DNA from: Oopsacas minuta
Taxonomy: Eukaryota > Porifera > Hexactinellida > Lyssacinosida > Leucopsacidae
Direction: 5' to 3'
Assembly: GCA_024704765.1 (NCBI GenBank)
Contig: JAKMXF010000332.1
Span: 664,018-728,017 of the forward strand
Length of the DNA stretch: 64,000 bases
Part shown: positions 47,221 through 58,639 of the stretch, piece by piece
Position numbering within the stretch: the first letter of the stretch is position 1
Layout of the letters: each line of letters starts with the position of its first letter
The notes under the pieces: model-generated
Seen by the model: the letters and a program-made list of their open reading frames with translations, nothing else
The model's database searches: none
What the model was told of the DNA's origin: nothing
Translations under genes and position numbers: made by a program

Positions 47221-48134
47221 CAGTTAAGGGACAAAAGTATTCGACCACATAAATATATTGTCATAAATTGTATACTCCTTCCCGCCCCTATAAATTGTGT
47301 AGTCTATATTCGTATCTGCAATCTAGTAAATTGCATAGAGTAACATATGTTTTTCAAGAATTTCAAAAAAATATTTTCGATTTACACTTTTTGAAGGTGT
47401 TAATTATAATAATTATTAGATAATTATTGATAATCAAAATATGTGGTAATTCAAAACCTATTAAGAATCTATAATTTCTGACTTGATATTTGAATTCTAC
47501 ATAGGCGAGTTACCCCAGAATGAAATTTCCAATGGGATTGAACAATTTTTACCAAAGTTATAGAAGAATTTCAATTTGTGTCATTTGTGCCACCTTTTGC
47601 CCAAGGTGGCACAAGTGGCCGCTACCAAGAGATTATTTTATTATTCAAGGGTTAGCATAGTCATATCATTCGAAAATACAACTTTGACTTATACCTCCTA
47701 ACCCTAGTTGATTTCCTTGTAGTGGCGCTTATTCCTGCCACCTGTGCCACTTTTTGAAAAAGTGGCACAAGTGGCACAAATTGAAATTCTTCTATAACTT
47801 TGGTAAAAATTGTTCAATCCCATTGGAAATTTCATTCTGGGGTAACTCGTCTATGTAGAATTCAAATATCAAGTCAGAAATTATAGATTCTTAATAGGTT
47901 TTGAATTACCACATATTTTGATTATCAATAATTATCTAATAATTATTAATAATTAACACCTTCAAAAAGTGTAAATCGAAAATATTTTTTGAAATTCTTG
48001 AAAAACATATGTTACTCTATGCAATTTACTAGATTGCAGATACGAATATAGACTACACAATATATAGGAGCGGGAAAGAGTGTATATTTTATGACAATAT
48101 AATTGTGTGGTCGAATACTTTTGTCCCTTGACTG
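47221..48134. mobile_element. 914-bp foldback (long-TIR) element
   Basis: Two arms of about 400 bp (47221-47624 and 47735-48134) are reverse complements with only scattered mismatches, around a loop of about 110 bp. The outer ends begin CAGTTAAGGGACAAAAGTAT and, in reverse, CAGTCAAGGGACAAAAGTAT. Both are flanked by TA, fitting mobilisation by a pogo-type transposase. Near the loop each arm also has its own small hairpin built from GGTGGCAC/GTGCCAC-type sequence. No coding capacity is visible. A transcript would fold into a very long hairpin. Confidence 0.92.
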
Positions 48135-48754
48135 TACAAGCATGTATATCAGAAAACTGATAAGCAAGAACTTTTACAAATTCAATGAAATTCGCTAGGA
48201 TCACTATAATAGGGCAGTATCATATAGTTCTAAGTGAATATCACATAGTAATTTCAGTAGCTATATATTATTTAATTATGTGTGCGGACAATTTGACTTT
48301 TTTGCCGACTAACAGTAAATTATACTGGTAAGCAAGTATTATTACAAACGAACTGAATTTTTCCTGTAATATTCGTATATATTATAACAACTAATATTTT
48401 ATCAGGACGGCATACCCGATTCGGCTGGTGTAGTGCCCGTCGGGCCACTTTTGGATTGCTATCTTTGCTATACTCCCTTCTCTCTTCGAAAATATTCATT
48501 TCGTTTATAGTATCATTATTTTTATATCTACATATATATCTGTACACATTGTAGACAGTTTGTGTGTTTTATTTTTGCTCTAAATATTAGCTAGTGCGGA
48601 GTCTCGGATCATTTACGAAATGAGGTGCGGCATCTCCAGACCACATTCGAAGACTGCAAATTTCTCGTACTATCACTTTTCGGAAAAATATGCCCGCCTG
48701 CTTAGATAGTTGAACCTCTAAGGAATCTTTTAACGTCGGGTATAATCTATGATA

Positions 48755-49060
48755 TTAATACACAATAAATCTGTGTATGTATGTTTGTATATCTAGAATT
48801 GAAACTGAATGACCCCTGGGCTGATTTTTCGCATAGTTGGGTATTTTGAGCCTGGCTTGGACAGTTTCATGTTTTCGATGAAAATACACGCCATGACGAA
48901 AGTATAACGCCATTGTCACTTTTTTGGATAGAATCTCCCGTGTCACCACAGAAGCCCATTCAATATAATTTGGATGGACCATTCTGTACATTCGAGGCAC
49001 GCAGTGCCGAGTATATTCTGTTGCGTAGCGACAAATAACACTCTAAACAATTTGATAATA
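48755..49060 (-). repeat. dispersed repeat of unknown class
   Basis: The minus strand contains CGCTACGCAACAGAATATAC and CTCGGCACTGCGTGCCTCGA, related to 24650-24760. The 81-codon frame from 49000 to 48755 (with YFRHGVYFHRKHETVQARL) has no recognised homologue. I treat it as a repeat rather than a gene. Confidence 0.4.
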
Positions 49061-49251
49061 CTTAAGGTAACCCGGAGCACTAATCTCTTGCAGCAAACTA
49101 GCAAGCAAACACAAAGGTCTAATACAAATCTAATTCATATCTATCCTTGACACTTCACATCTACTACCTACTTCCGAACTAAATAGATTATTCCTCAATT
49201 CCATTATACGCTTCATAGTTTCTTTTCGTATTTTGGGATCATCATGGTATA

Positions 49252-50440
49252 CTAGGTTGTCCAAAAAGTTCGCAGAATTTTATCCCTAATTTGTGTTATA
49301 TACACTCTATCAATTAGCCTATTGTTTCGATTAATTCTAATATCCCTTATCTCAATTATCCTAACTTTTGTAATCAAAAAGTTTAGTTTAGGTATTCTTT
49401 TAGCATCATTTACGATTGCCGTATTTTTTCTAAAATGGAAAACTCAGAAGATGGGAAACAATATATCATTTGGTTTCTCTGGAAACTAGATAAAAGTGGA
49501 AGCGAGATTCTCTACGAGATGGAAAAGGTTTATGGTAGTAAATGCCCTGGTAAATCGATGGTTTACAAATGGATTGACAGATTTAATGATGGGTATTCAA
49601 CTGTTGATGATAACCCAAGACCTGGTCCTCCGAAAACATGGTCCAACCAAGAAAATGATAAGATTCTAACTGAACAATTGGGAATGTCGAGAGTTCTTTC
49701 TCGTTGGGTTCCCAAATTGTTATCTGAATCTCAAAGGATTGAAAGGGTTTGTGTTTGTCGCCAGCTCTTACGGATTTCTAAGAAGGAGCCAAGGTTCTTT
49801 GATCCTTTAGTCACAGGGGACGAGACTTGGTTGCATTTTTATGATCCTAAGACAAGTTTACAGACGAGTCAATGGAAGCGTAGGCATGAAGCAACTCCTA
49901 TTAGACCCAGAGCCGTCGCATCAGCAGGTAAACGGATGGCAACAATTTTTTGGGACACAAAGGGAATAATCATGATTGACTTGTTACCTAACAAAGTAAC
50001 AATAAATACTGAATACTATGTTCAAGTTCTGAAAAAATTGCGCGAAGCTATCAAGTCTAAGAGGCGTGGCAAGTTGAGTTCTCATGTTTTGCTTTAGCAT
50101 GATAATGCTCCAGCCCATACCAGCAGGCGAACTTTGGATGAAATTCAACATTTAGGGTTCGAATCACTCCCACATCCCCATACAGCCCAGATCTAGCGCC
50201 CAGCGACTACTGGCTTTTTTCAGAAATGAAAAGACCACTTAGAGGTAAACTTTTCAGTGATTTTGAGCACCTTAGGTCCGCTGTAAATTCATGGATTTAA
50301 GGTACCCCTGAAAAATTCTTCACCACAGGAATAAATAAACTCCCATCAAAATGAAAGAAATGTATCGAAATGTATCGAGAAATGTAAATGTATCGAAAAT
50401 GGAAGAATTGTATGTACTCAAACATTTTATTCCCAAATAA
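49252..50440 (+). mobile_element. mariner element with internal deletion
   Basis: The left end CTAGGTTGTCCAAAAAGTTC (49252) is a classic mariner terminus. The transposase starts at 49435 (MENSEDGKQYIIWFLWKLDK) with HTH block CPGKSMVYKWIDRFNDG. The segment that normally joins the two HTH motifs is missing between QENDKI and LTEQLGMSRVLSRWVPKLL (near 49665), a deletion of roughly 30 codons. The catalytic part has VTGDETWLHFYDP (first Asp, near 49815), a TAG at about 50095 just before HDNAPAHT (second Asp), and, after a frameshift, YSPDLAPSDYWLF (third Asp, near 50180). The decayed C-terminus runs to about 50440. No right terminus was found. Confidence 0.85.
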
Positions 50441-50460
50441 ATAAAATGTTTGAGTACATA
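50411..50460. repeat. inverted repeat with extra copy
   Basis: TGTACTCAAACATTTTATT pairs perfectly with AATAAAATGTTTGAGTACA across a loop of about 10 nt. A further copy of CTCAAACATTTTAT follows at about 50466. It lies where the mariner 3' end should be. Confidence 0.7.
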
Positions 50461-50949
50461 GATACTCAAACATTTTATGTATTTGGGAAGAATGCGTTTC
50501 TTTGATATACTTCCTTCGCCACTTCTAGTGCAGTGGGACTTAAGCACCCGCAAATGATTCCTGGTCCATCGGTATATTTAAATGACTTTGAATATATAAC
50601 CAATATAGTGCATATAACTGAATCACAATAACCGTACATTGTTTCAACTCGTAAACTGGCATGGTTCATGACTATGACATCAATCAAACAGCAGATGAAG
50701 TGGTGCAATACTAAATCTCGAGGAAGACAAAAGATATTCTGTCCCCTCTCAATATTCTAAATTTCATTTGATGTCAGAAAAGTAAGAAATATATAAAAGC
50801 TTAGATGATGAGTGGTGGAGTGCAATTATTCTATGGATCCCTGTTCAACCCAAAAGCAGCCAATCATTTCTCTCTATTCAGTTGTGAATAAGAAAGCGGT
50901 GTTATATTGGTTCCAAGATAGAGAGGAGAAAATCAATTGATGACATTCA

Positions 50950-52265
50950 AGTTCGTTCTAACAAGATCAAGCTTGATCGGACAGGGATACTTCCATCCGT
51001 CTCTTAGCACAACTTGAAAATATTTCTTTTATTCGCTACCTAGCTCTTCTCTTGTATATTGTAGCTGTAGAACAATTTTGTTTTAAAGGCATCACAAATA
51101 TCGCTTGAAAAATATATTACGAAAAATCGATAGCAACCTTCAGTAACATAGTTTCATCAGAAAATCAACTTTCTTGGCATATTAACTTAAGCTGGGGAAA
51201 GGAAAAATGGAGAGATCTTAAATATTATCTCCAATCAGAAGGCCTCATTTTGGCAACTTGGGAAAAATTAGTGAAATTACAAAGTCAATTGTTCCAACAT
51301 TTAACTGGTATCCAAACGATTCCAATCCTATAGGGGTCTACATGTCTTATTCATTACATATAATTTCTCTCTTTGACCGGTTGGTAATAGAATGTGTGCT
51401 AAGTTTTCCTGCGCCACACTTCTATCCATTAACACTCAGAATCAAGTATGAACTGGCTGGTTATGGATCTCATTCCTTTCCTGGATTATTGTCAGACTTG
51501 AATATAAACCGATCAAAATGTATTGTCTTCATAGTCTCGCCCGTTCAGGCGCTAAATCGATTCGGGAATGTCCTGTGAGAAAATAGGCATCCTAACTCGT
51601 GTTATTCAAACCAACCAGTATCACATATTTGCCAAAAGGAGACTATTGACACTTTAATATACTCGAGCAAGTTACTAAACTCTGAAATTGTTTCATTTAA
51701 TGTGAATGGTTTTGATCACCTAAATGGGCATGTTAAAGTCAAAGTCAAAGCTTCAATGTTTGACGGCAAACCTTGGAGGAGCTCAATGTATTGGCTGCAG
51801 AGCAACCCGAAGTAATATAAATAGCATTACGAATGTTGTTTGCGGGTTTCCTTTGGATTCTATGATAGAATATGTCAAAGAGCTGCTGAGCTACAATACA
51901 AAGTCCGATGTGGGATTACACACGAACTTGCAAGTGTAATTGATTTTTTTCTTGCTGCACTTTAAATTCTTATCTAAGGATTTTAGATTGGTTCTTGAAC
52001 TTGATCTACCTAGTTGTAGCTGGAAAGTCCAAGTGAACTGAGGATCAAATGGTGCGGGATTATCGAGGTTTAGTATGCAAGTGTATCCATGAACTAACGA
52101 ATTTATTATTCAACCAAACCAGGAGGAAGTGGGGAAACAAGTACTAGTAACTTGTCAAGAATGATAACTACAATTTCCCAAGTGGTTAAGCGATGTAGCT
52201 CTACATCTATAGTTGTTCAATTCTGTGTGAAAAATTCATAAAGATCACCATTTGTTCCGCCTGTG
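50950..52265 (+). pseudogene. second RAG1/Transib-like transposase, strongly decayed
   Basis: Blocks collinear with the copy at 36.6-38.5 kb appear in all three frames. KWRDLKYYLQSEGLILATW (near 51210) matches NLERILKGDVKLPSY. LRIKYELAGYGSHS (near 51440) matches KIKISDGLDGSGCH, with the first Asp lost. KVKVKASMFDGK (near 51745) carries a DG in the position of the second Asp. Next comes LGGAQCIGCRATRS with the CxxC, then GFPLDSMIEYVKELL (near 51850), matching GFPINRLISDARQLF. PGGSGETSTSNLSRM (near 52125) matches the SSQGGTSTTGNIVRD block. The C-terminal Glu region was not found. Confidence 0.65.
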
Positions 52266-52279
52266 GTCAAGTAGGCCAT

Positions 52280-53760
52280 CAAAAGAATTATGTAATAAAC
52301 AAGTACGCAGAAGTCTTGACAAATACTCTTGATTATGAAGATTTTTTCTTCAAAATTCCATCGATGGACTCTTCTTGAATTTTACATTGATTTATCAATA
52401 AGATACTCATATGTTAGTTATTTTTCAGTTACCACAGTATATTCATATACTCACTTGTTTCTAATATATATTAGCTAAGCGAATATCTAGATTTCCTTAT
52501 TACTGTCTACCATATTTATGATTACGTCGTATATTGAAAAGCTGATATGATACAACGAATTGAAATAAACTAACGAACCTTAATAGTCGACTTACAATAC
52601 AGTAATAATGCATTGTATAAGCCTATATCTAAAATAGAACGCGTAAAACCCCAATACTAGTAATAGCCCACTGTGCAACTTGCCAATAATCATGCTCGCA
52701 AGACTTTACTATCATGATTAGTAGACACACACGCCTCAAATGTTGGTCATCGCACCGATTTACACGGAATAGACAAGTATTCATAATCGTTCTATTAAAC
52801 ATATGGACATAGCATTGCTTGGGAAGATATCTGCATTTACAAGATATATCTATATATTTATTTCGTAACACAAGTTATGGGTATAAATGATAGTCACCTG
52901 GGGCAAATGTACTTTATGAACTAAATATATTATAAAAAAGATGAGGATAGTTAATTTACATATTATGAACACAAATTATACTTTAATCATACAAAGCACA
53001 TCAAGTTTTCGTTGCGTCAATATATCAACTGTTACTAAAATATGCATGATTTGTCCCACGTTTTCCCTACCACAAGATATCCATTTGGTATCCTTTATAT
53101 CTAAATTATATGCATAGTAGCATATTTGGCTTATATATATATATTTTCCTACTTTCACACTCAGCCCTTCTCTGGACCTCATCAAAGAGTGTAGTGAGCA
53201 ACTTGGTGTGACAAAGATTCTCTTCAAGAATAGAAACATATACCTTTGAATTTTTGTATTTGTATATTTGTATTCTACTTGTATGTGTTACCCCACTATT
53301 GCAGTATGCAAAAGCTGGTCACTTGTGGTATATCTAAAGGTTAGCATGTTGATATCTGTAGCTACCGGAAAATAGCAAAACTTCATCTTTGAAAGGTTAT
53401 CAGAATTAATATTGTCATGGAACAAGTGGAACGCCTCACAACTTGACATCTTTGAACAGTACTACATAGTACAACTGTAAACTGTAAATCTGTGATATCT
53501 CACTTCGTGGGAGAAAGCGAAATAACAAAGTTTCGGCCATCCATTGGTCTCATCAGTAGTTCGGCTCAGGACTGATACACAAAAGGGTTTGTCAATATTT
53601 TGATTTATATAGTATGAATATAATTACTTAGATTCTTTAAATTTTATATCGCTATTTTGTTTGTAAATTTTGTGTTTGGTTTTATTTCTATATGTGTTTG
53701 ATTTTTTGTAATTGTTACTTGTTTTGTTTTATCTAGATTTGAGTAAAGTTTAAAATACGA
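52280..53760. other. no gene seen
   Basis: This is AT-rich sequence between the second RAG1-like remnant and the pogo-like element. The open frames are short and carry no recognisable motif. Confidence 0.45.
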
Positions 53761-53763
53761 ATA

Positions 53764-54562
53764 CAGTGGAGTCTCCGGGTAACGGACACGTTGATGACAT
53801 GGTTTCTATCCATTGTAGAGAATTGTCTGCTTCTTGAAGACTGGTCCATCTTTTGATCAAAACGCCTAATATGTATAATTTGAATGCAGTTATACATGTA
53901 TTAAAGTTGATGAGGTACGGGAGAAGTCACCAAAGTTTTATTATACTGTGATAAGAATGAATATAATATAGAGTGATAACTGATGAGTAACGTAAGTATA
54001 TTGGCATTGTTTTATACTCTATATATATATTATAGTGGGTCCGCAAATAAGTCAGGAAGATAACTTTGTCTCTCTTTGACACTTGCAGACTAGCTACAGT
54101 ATCTATTGGGGTGACAATGCCAATAGCAACTTCCAAACATCCTCGACTTTCATAATTTTTGAGGAGAGAAGTAAAAATGGATTTGTTGAGGTTACGGGAG
54201 AGAAAGTAAACAGAGGAGCAGGTTACGGGCTAAAATCCCATGTGTGTACCTCCCTTTATGGACCAAAAGTTTACATTGACAAGATGAAAGAATTGTTGAA
54301 AGACTTGAAAGATATGGAACTTGTATAACACTCATATTATTATGTAAATTTTGTGATATCTATGAAAATTATTAGTTGCAGTTTCTGGTTGTAAGGTCTT
54401 GGGCGATAATTTTGCATTAAGACACGCCATTCGTGGACAATTCCCTGTCCGTTGTTCGAAATGCGGAGTTGTCCACTCCTCGGAGACTGCTTAAGTAATA
54501 TGTGCATGGCAAAATCAATCCGTGCCACGAGTTTTGCCCGTTGTTTTTGGGAGACTCCACTG
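53764..54562. mobile_element. pogo/Tigger-like element, 799 bp, containing an exon-like ORF
   Basis: Inverted ends CAGTGGAGTCTCC (53764, and in reverse from 54562) are each followed inward by related AACGGACA and GAATTGTC motifs, and both ends are flanked by TA. This is the normal form of a pogo-type non-autonomous element. Unusually, the middle contains a protein-like exon (54091-54328) instead of transposase or filler. Confidence 0.75.
54091..54331 (+). CDS. probable terminal exon of an unrecognised protein
   Basis: After a TTTGACACTTGCAG acceptor (AG at about 54089-54090) the frame is open for about 79 codons to a TAA after MELV. It contains YSIYWGDNANSNFQTSST, FIIFEERSKNGFVEVTG and GYGLKSHVCTSLYGPKVYI, ending in a charged helix (KMKELLKDLKDMELV). 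Codon use and residue mix look like a real conserved protein rather than chance. I do not recognise the family, and no other exon of it is identified. Its location inside a pogo-like element raises the possibility of a captured exon. The listed end includes the stop codon. Confidence 0.5.
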
Positions 54563-54599
54563 TATTGTAATTTAAATTTCAGAACTAACATGCGTCACA

Positions 54600-56430
54600 T
54601 TTCCACTTAACCCTTGGAAGGTTTTACTTTACCGATACCAAGATATAACAAATGATACCATTCCGAACAATAGTCACACTGCACCCAACGAGTACCTCCT
54701 TGTTATACAATCATTTCTAAACCAGTACCGACGATTCCATCATTTTCAGTGTGATTACAGCTATTACAGCGTTCCTCTTAGCCACATAGCAAGAGTAAGA
54801 AATTCAGGGGTCGGGCGCAGGGATGAGTCTTTTGAAATCTTTCTTTCTTTCTTAGAAGAAGAAGTACGAGCCTGTCCCCGTTCTTAACATGTATTTACTT
54901 GTATATACACATGCAATAAATGTATTCATAAATATTGAAATAACCAAACTCATCAGCAACATGCAACTAACTTTGCTGTATATTTCACAACTGCCAATCT
55001 ATGGAACCCATAGAGTATAGCATATAGAATGCCAGTAAACAAAAGTAAAATAAGTTTCAAAGTAAGATGCTATCACAATAATCTGTATTCATAGGTCAGA
55101 ACGTTACAAGAGAATTTGTCGATGCTTCATCTCCTTGAAGTGATCAATTACATCACTGTAACAGATTGATCAGTGATATCCTTTAAATGGACAGGAGTGT
55201 AAGATTACTGAGACGCACACTGGTCATTTGTGAGAGCAAGCGAATTTGTATTCTCTTCACAGATACACATGAGAACATTCGCCCAACCTTGCACGACGCC
55301 TAAGGGATAGTGACAATAATCAGATATATGTTGTAAATATCAGGAAAATATCATTGTCAATAATAATATTCAGTTCATCAATCAAAGTTTTAGCTGAGAT
55401 TCATCGTTCCGAACAATTAATGAACGGAAACTTCTATTTCACAATCTTTGATATTTACTGCAAACAATTCAGAGAATGTTTTCAGTTCTTGTTTTTAGAA
55501 AAAGTTTTGAGAATTTGGTAAGGAACAATTAGCCGCTGTCATGATTCCAGTTTGATCAGCACCGGATCCAATTCTGCTAAGATCCGGCCTACATTTGGGC
55601 GTACAAAACTGATAACTCCTCGAAGTTGGATACCTTTGGGAGTCCAACAAAGCTAGTTAGATACTCGTTTCTTAACTTTTCTAGAAGACACCGTTGTCTC
55701 GTTGTACCTCGTACATCGAAATTTTCGTTTGCATATTTGTCTGACAACTTTTGGTATATTCGATCACCTTGTCAAACTCGAAATTGACCAACCTTCCATT
55801 ATGTCTGCAAGCAATGTCAGACATCAAATGACAGTTACTGCTCTCTTTTGAAATGGTTCAGTGCTAAAATCAGAGTAATCATATGGCATACCAAAGAAAA
55901 CTAAGATGGTCACCTAATTCCTTAGTTTGTAGAGTGCATAGCAATGATTTAGCTGGTTGGCTTTTCTCCGCATTATAATCTTTTTCAAATTTGCTTAAAA
56001 TATCATAATCAATCAAATCGACTAAGGAACCCCTCCACCGCCAAAGAACGGCAAGAACAACGAGTTTTACATGAATGTGCAAGTTTGAGAGCTTTCACTT
56101 TGGGATAGTGCTCATGCTCAACTTCTAAGAAAGCAGCCTGTGGCTTTGTTTTCTGAATATATATCTATCAATGTTAAATTTAAGAATTTAAGTCACTTCT
56201 GGACTACACTTAAACAAGACTTAGTATCGTATGGGACACTAAGTATAAACTAAGTTATTTGTAAGTGTAGGAAAAAACTATCCGTATTTCACAGTAACCT
56301 TGGCTATTACACTTGTCAACGAAATTCGATATTTTCTCAGTACTTTGTGAAGATGAGTTGTTCTAGACTAATTTATAATGCTGAGTTGTGGATTTATTAT
56401 AGAAGTGACCCCATATTCTTTCTATATGCA
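54600..56430. other. no gene seen
   Basis: No recognisable coding sequence or repeat was found between the pogo-like element and the second mariner twin. The minus-strand frame at 55879-56082 has no motif support. Confidence 0.45.
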
Positions 56431-56440
56431 AATTATATCA

Positions 56441-57765
56441 GGGCGTTCAATAAATCTTGCGGGTCATGATATATCTTAAGAATTAGTCAAGTAATATATC
56501 TAACTTTCATATATTATAAGCCCATATAGTTAAACTCCATATACTGAAAGTTTCAAGCGTATTCAATACAAATTATGAATTTTTGGGATAGTTACGAGTA
56601 GTCAATTTATACCCACTGTTGAATTTATGGCTTCAAAGGATGATAATTTCAACCTCAAATGGCGAGCTTACAAAGAGTTTCGCACAATACTCAAGATCCA
56701 GCCCGTACAGATCTTCAGTGAGTTACAGGAGATATTGTGCGTGGATTGCCCTTCCAGATCTGCTGTAGAGCGATGGGCTGCCGGTCTTAGATCTGGTGAT
56801 GCTGATATCATAGATTTGCCTCGATCTGGAAGACCGGTATCCGCCACCACTTCAGAGAATATTGCACTCATTGAAAGTATAGTCTGGAAGACAAGTGCAT
56901 TACTGTCAATCAGTTAGAACAAAGTATAGAGATTTCATCGGGAGCTATTCATACAATTCTGACGACTGAGCTTGGCTACCGATCGATTTGTGGGAAATGG
57001 GTCCCGTATAAGCTCAGTGAGAATCAAAGTTTGGCACGACTGAATATTGCCAAGAAACTCTTGCAAACTTATGAGGACTGCGATTCTAGACGCCCACCAG
57101 AGATTATTACTGGTGACGAGACGTGGTGTACTATTCAACACCCTATAGCAAGTATAAGAAGCGATCATGGGTGAGGGGCGACGAACAACCGGCAAAATTC
57201 CTAGGTCAGACTTCAGAAAAGTTAAGATTATGTATACCATCTTCTTCAGTAGTCATGGAATTGTCTCGCAATTACCTTGTGAGAGTGGCAAGGCTATTAC
57301 TGCTACTTTCTTTACAGAGCAAGTGCTTCCAAATTTGATAAAAAATATAGAAAAGTACTTCCCGAAAACAGGAACTTGAGGAATGAAGATTTTAATTGAT
57401 AACACCAGTTCCCATACAGCTAAGCTTACCAAATATTTCTTGGATGTAGAAGGGTTAGAATTACTTCCCCATCCATCATACTCACCAGACCTAGCTCCAT
57501 GTGATTTTGGCTATTCCCCAAGGTTAAAATCTTCCTTCAAGGCAAAGATTTTAACACATTACAAGCACTCGGAACGGGCCTGTACCAGTACTTCAAATCA
57601 ATCCCCGAAGAAGAGTACAGAAATGTGTTTTACAAGTGGGTGGAAAGGTTAAAACTTTGTGTATCTGCAGGAGATGATTACTTTGAATAAATAATATAGT
57701 GAATTAGTGTGTATAATGTTTGTATCATATTCTATGGTATCACCCACAGGACTTATTGAACGCCC
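56441..57765 (+). mobile_element. mariner element, copy 2 of a near-identical pair
   Basis: This is the plus-strand twin of 16485-17811. The inverted ends are GGGCGTTCAATAAATC (56441) and, in reverse, GGGCGTTCAATAAGTC (57765). The transposase starts at 56627. The only coding change I see in the main N-terminal frame is Thr to Ile at residue 81 (ADITDL to ADIIDL). All the frameshifts and the TGA seen in copy 1 are present here too. The flanking sequences of the two copies are unrelated, so this is transposition of an already broken element rather than duplication of a larger block. Confidence 0.92.
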
Positions 57766-58639
57766 TAGTACTTTATAAGAACACACAATAATCCCAATGC
57801 AGGACTGTTACAAAAATTGAAAATATAAATACATAGCTAATATATATGCAATCGTGATAAGATTGTAATTTACAAAACGATTGCAATTTGAGATTATAGA
57901 ATTATAATGTAACATCTCATACATACATAACTAGCAATATTCACGTGTATATATAAATAAGTTTGCAACTCTCAAAACCTTACCAAAAATACATATATTG
58001 GTGGAAATCACACCATTCGTTAGACCAAACATATTTTCTCCTAGGATTAACTGGTTATAGGGGCGGTTAAGCGATTAACCGGCTAAGCGAATCTAGCCCA
58101 GCCCTACACATTTTACCCTCGCTATTCATACACCTTCATCATACAATTTCCATTTTGGTGTTCGGAAAAGTGTATTTTCATATATAAAATTTAGAGCTCA
58201 GGGATATATGAAGTTAGGAATGTATAATTTTCAATATTTGACTGCATATATATTAAATAGGGCCCAAAATGACTCCTATATGACCACCAAGTACTAAAAC
58301 CATATAATGCTTCATGTTGTGATGAAATTTGAACAATTTTCACTGTATAAATGTTCTTCATGCTGTTGGGATAATCCAGGTCTCGGCTAATCAAGGTTCG
58401 AATAATGGAGTGTCTACCTTAGTTCGAAAATACGCTAAATCTTTTGTCATTTCTATCACATACCCAGTATTATCGCGTTATAATAGGATATTCAGAAGAT
58501 TGTATCATTCATGTTTTTTGTATCTCACGAACGAGCCAACATTTTGATTAAAAATTCTTGATATCTTGTATAAAGTATCGCAGATCATTTCATATAATTA
58601 TTCGGGAAAAATGCACCGTTTCTTCACTATTGAAATCTC

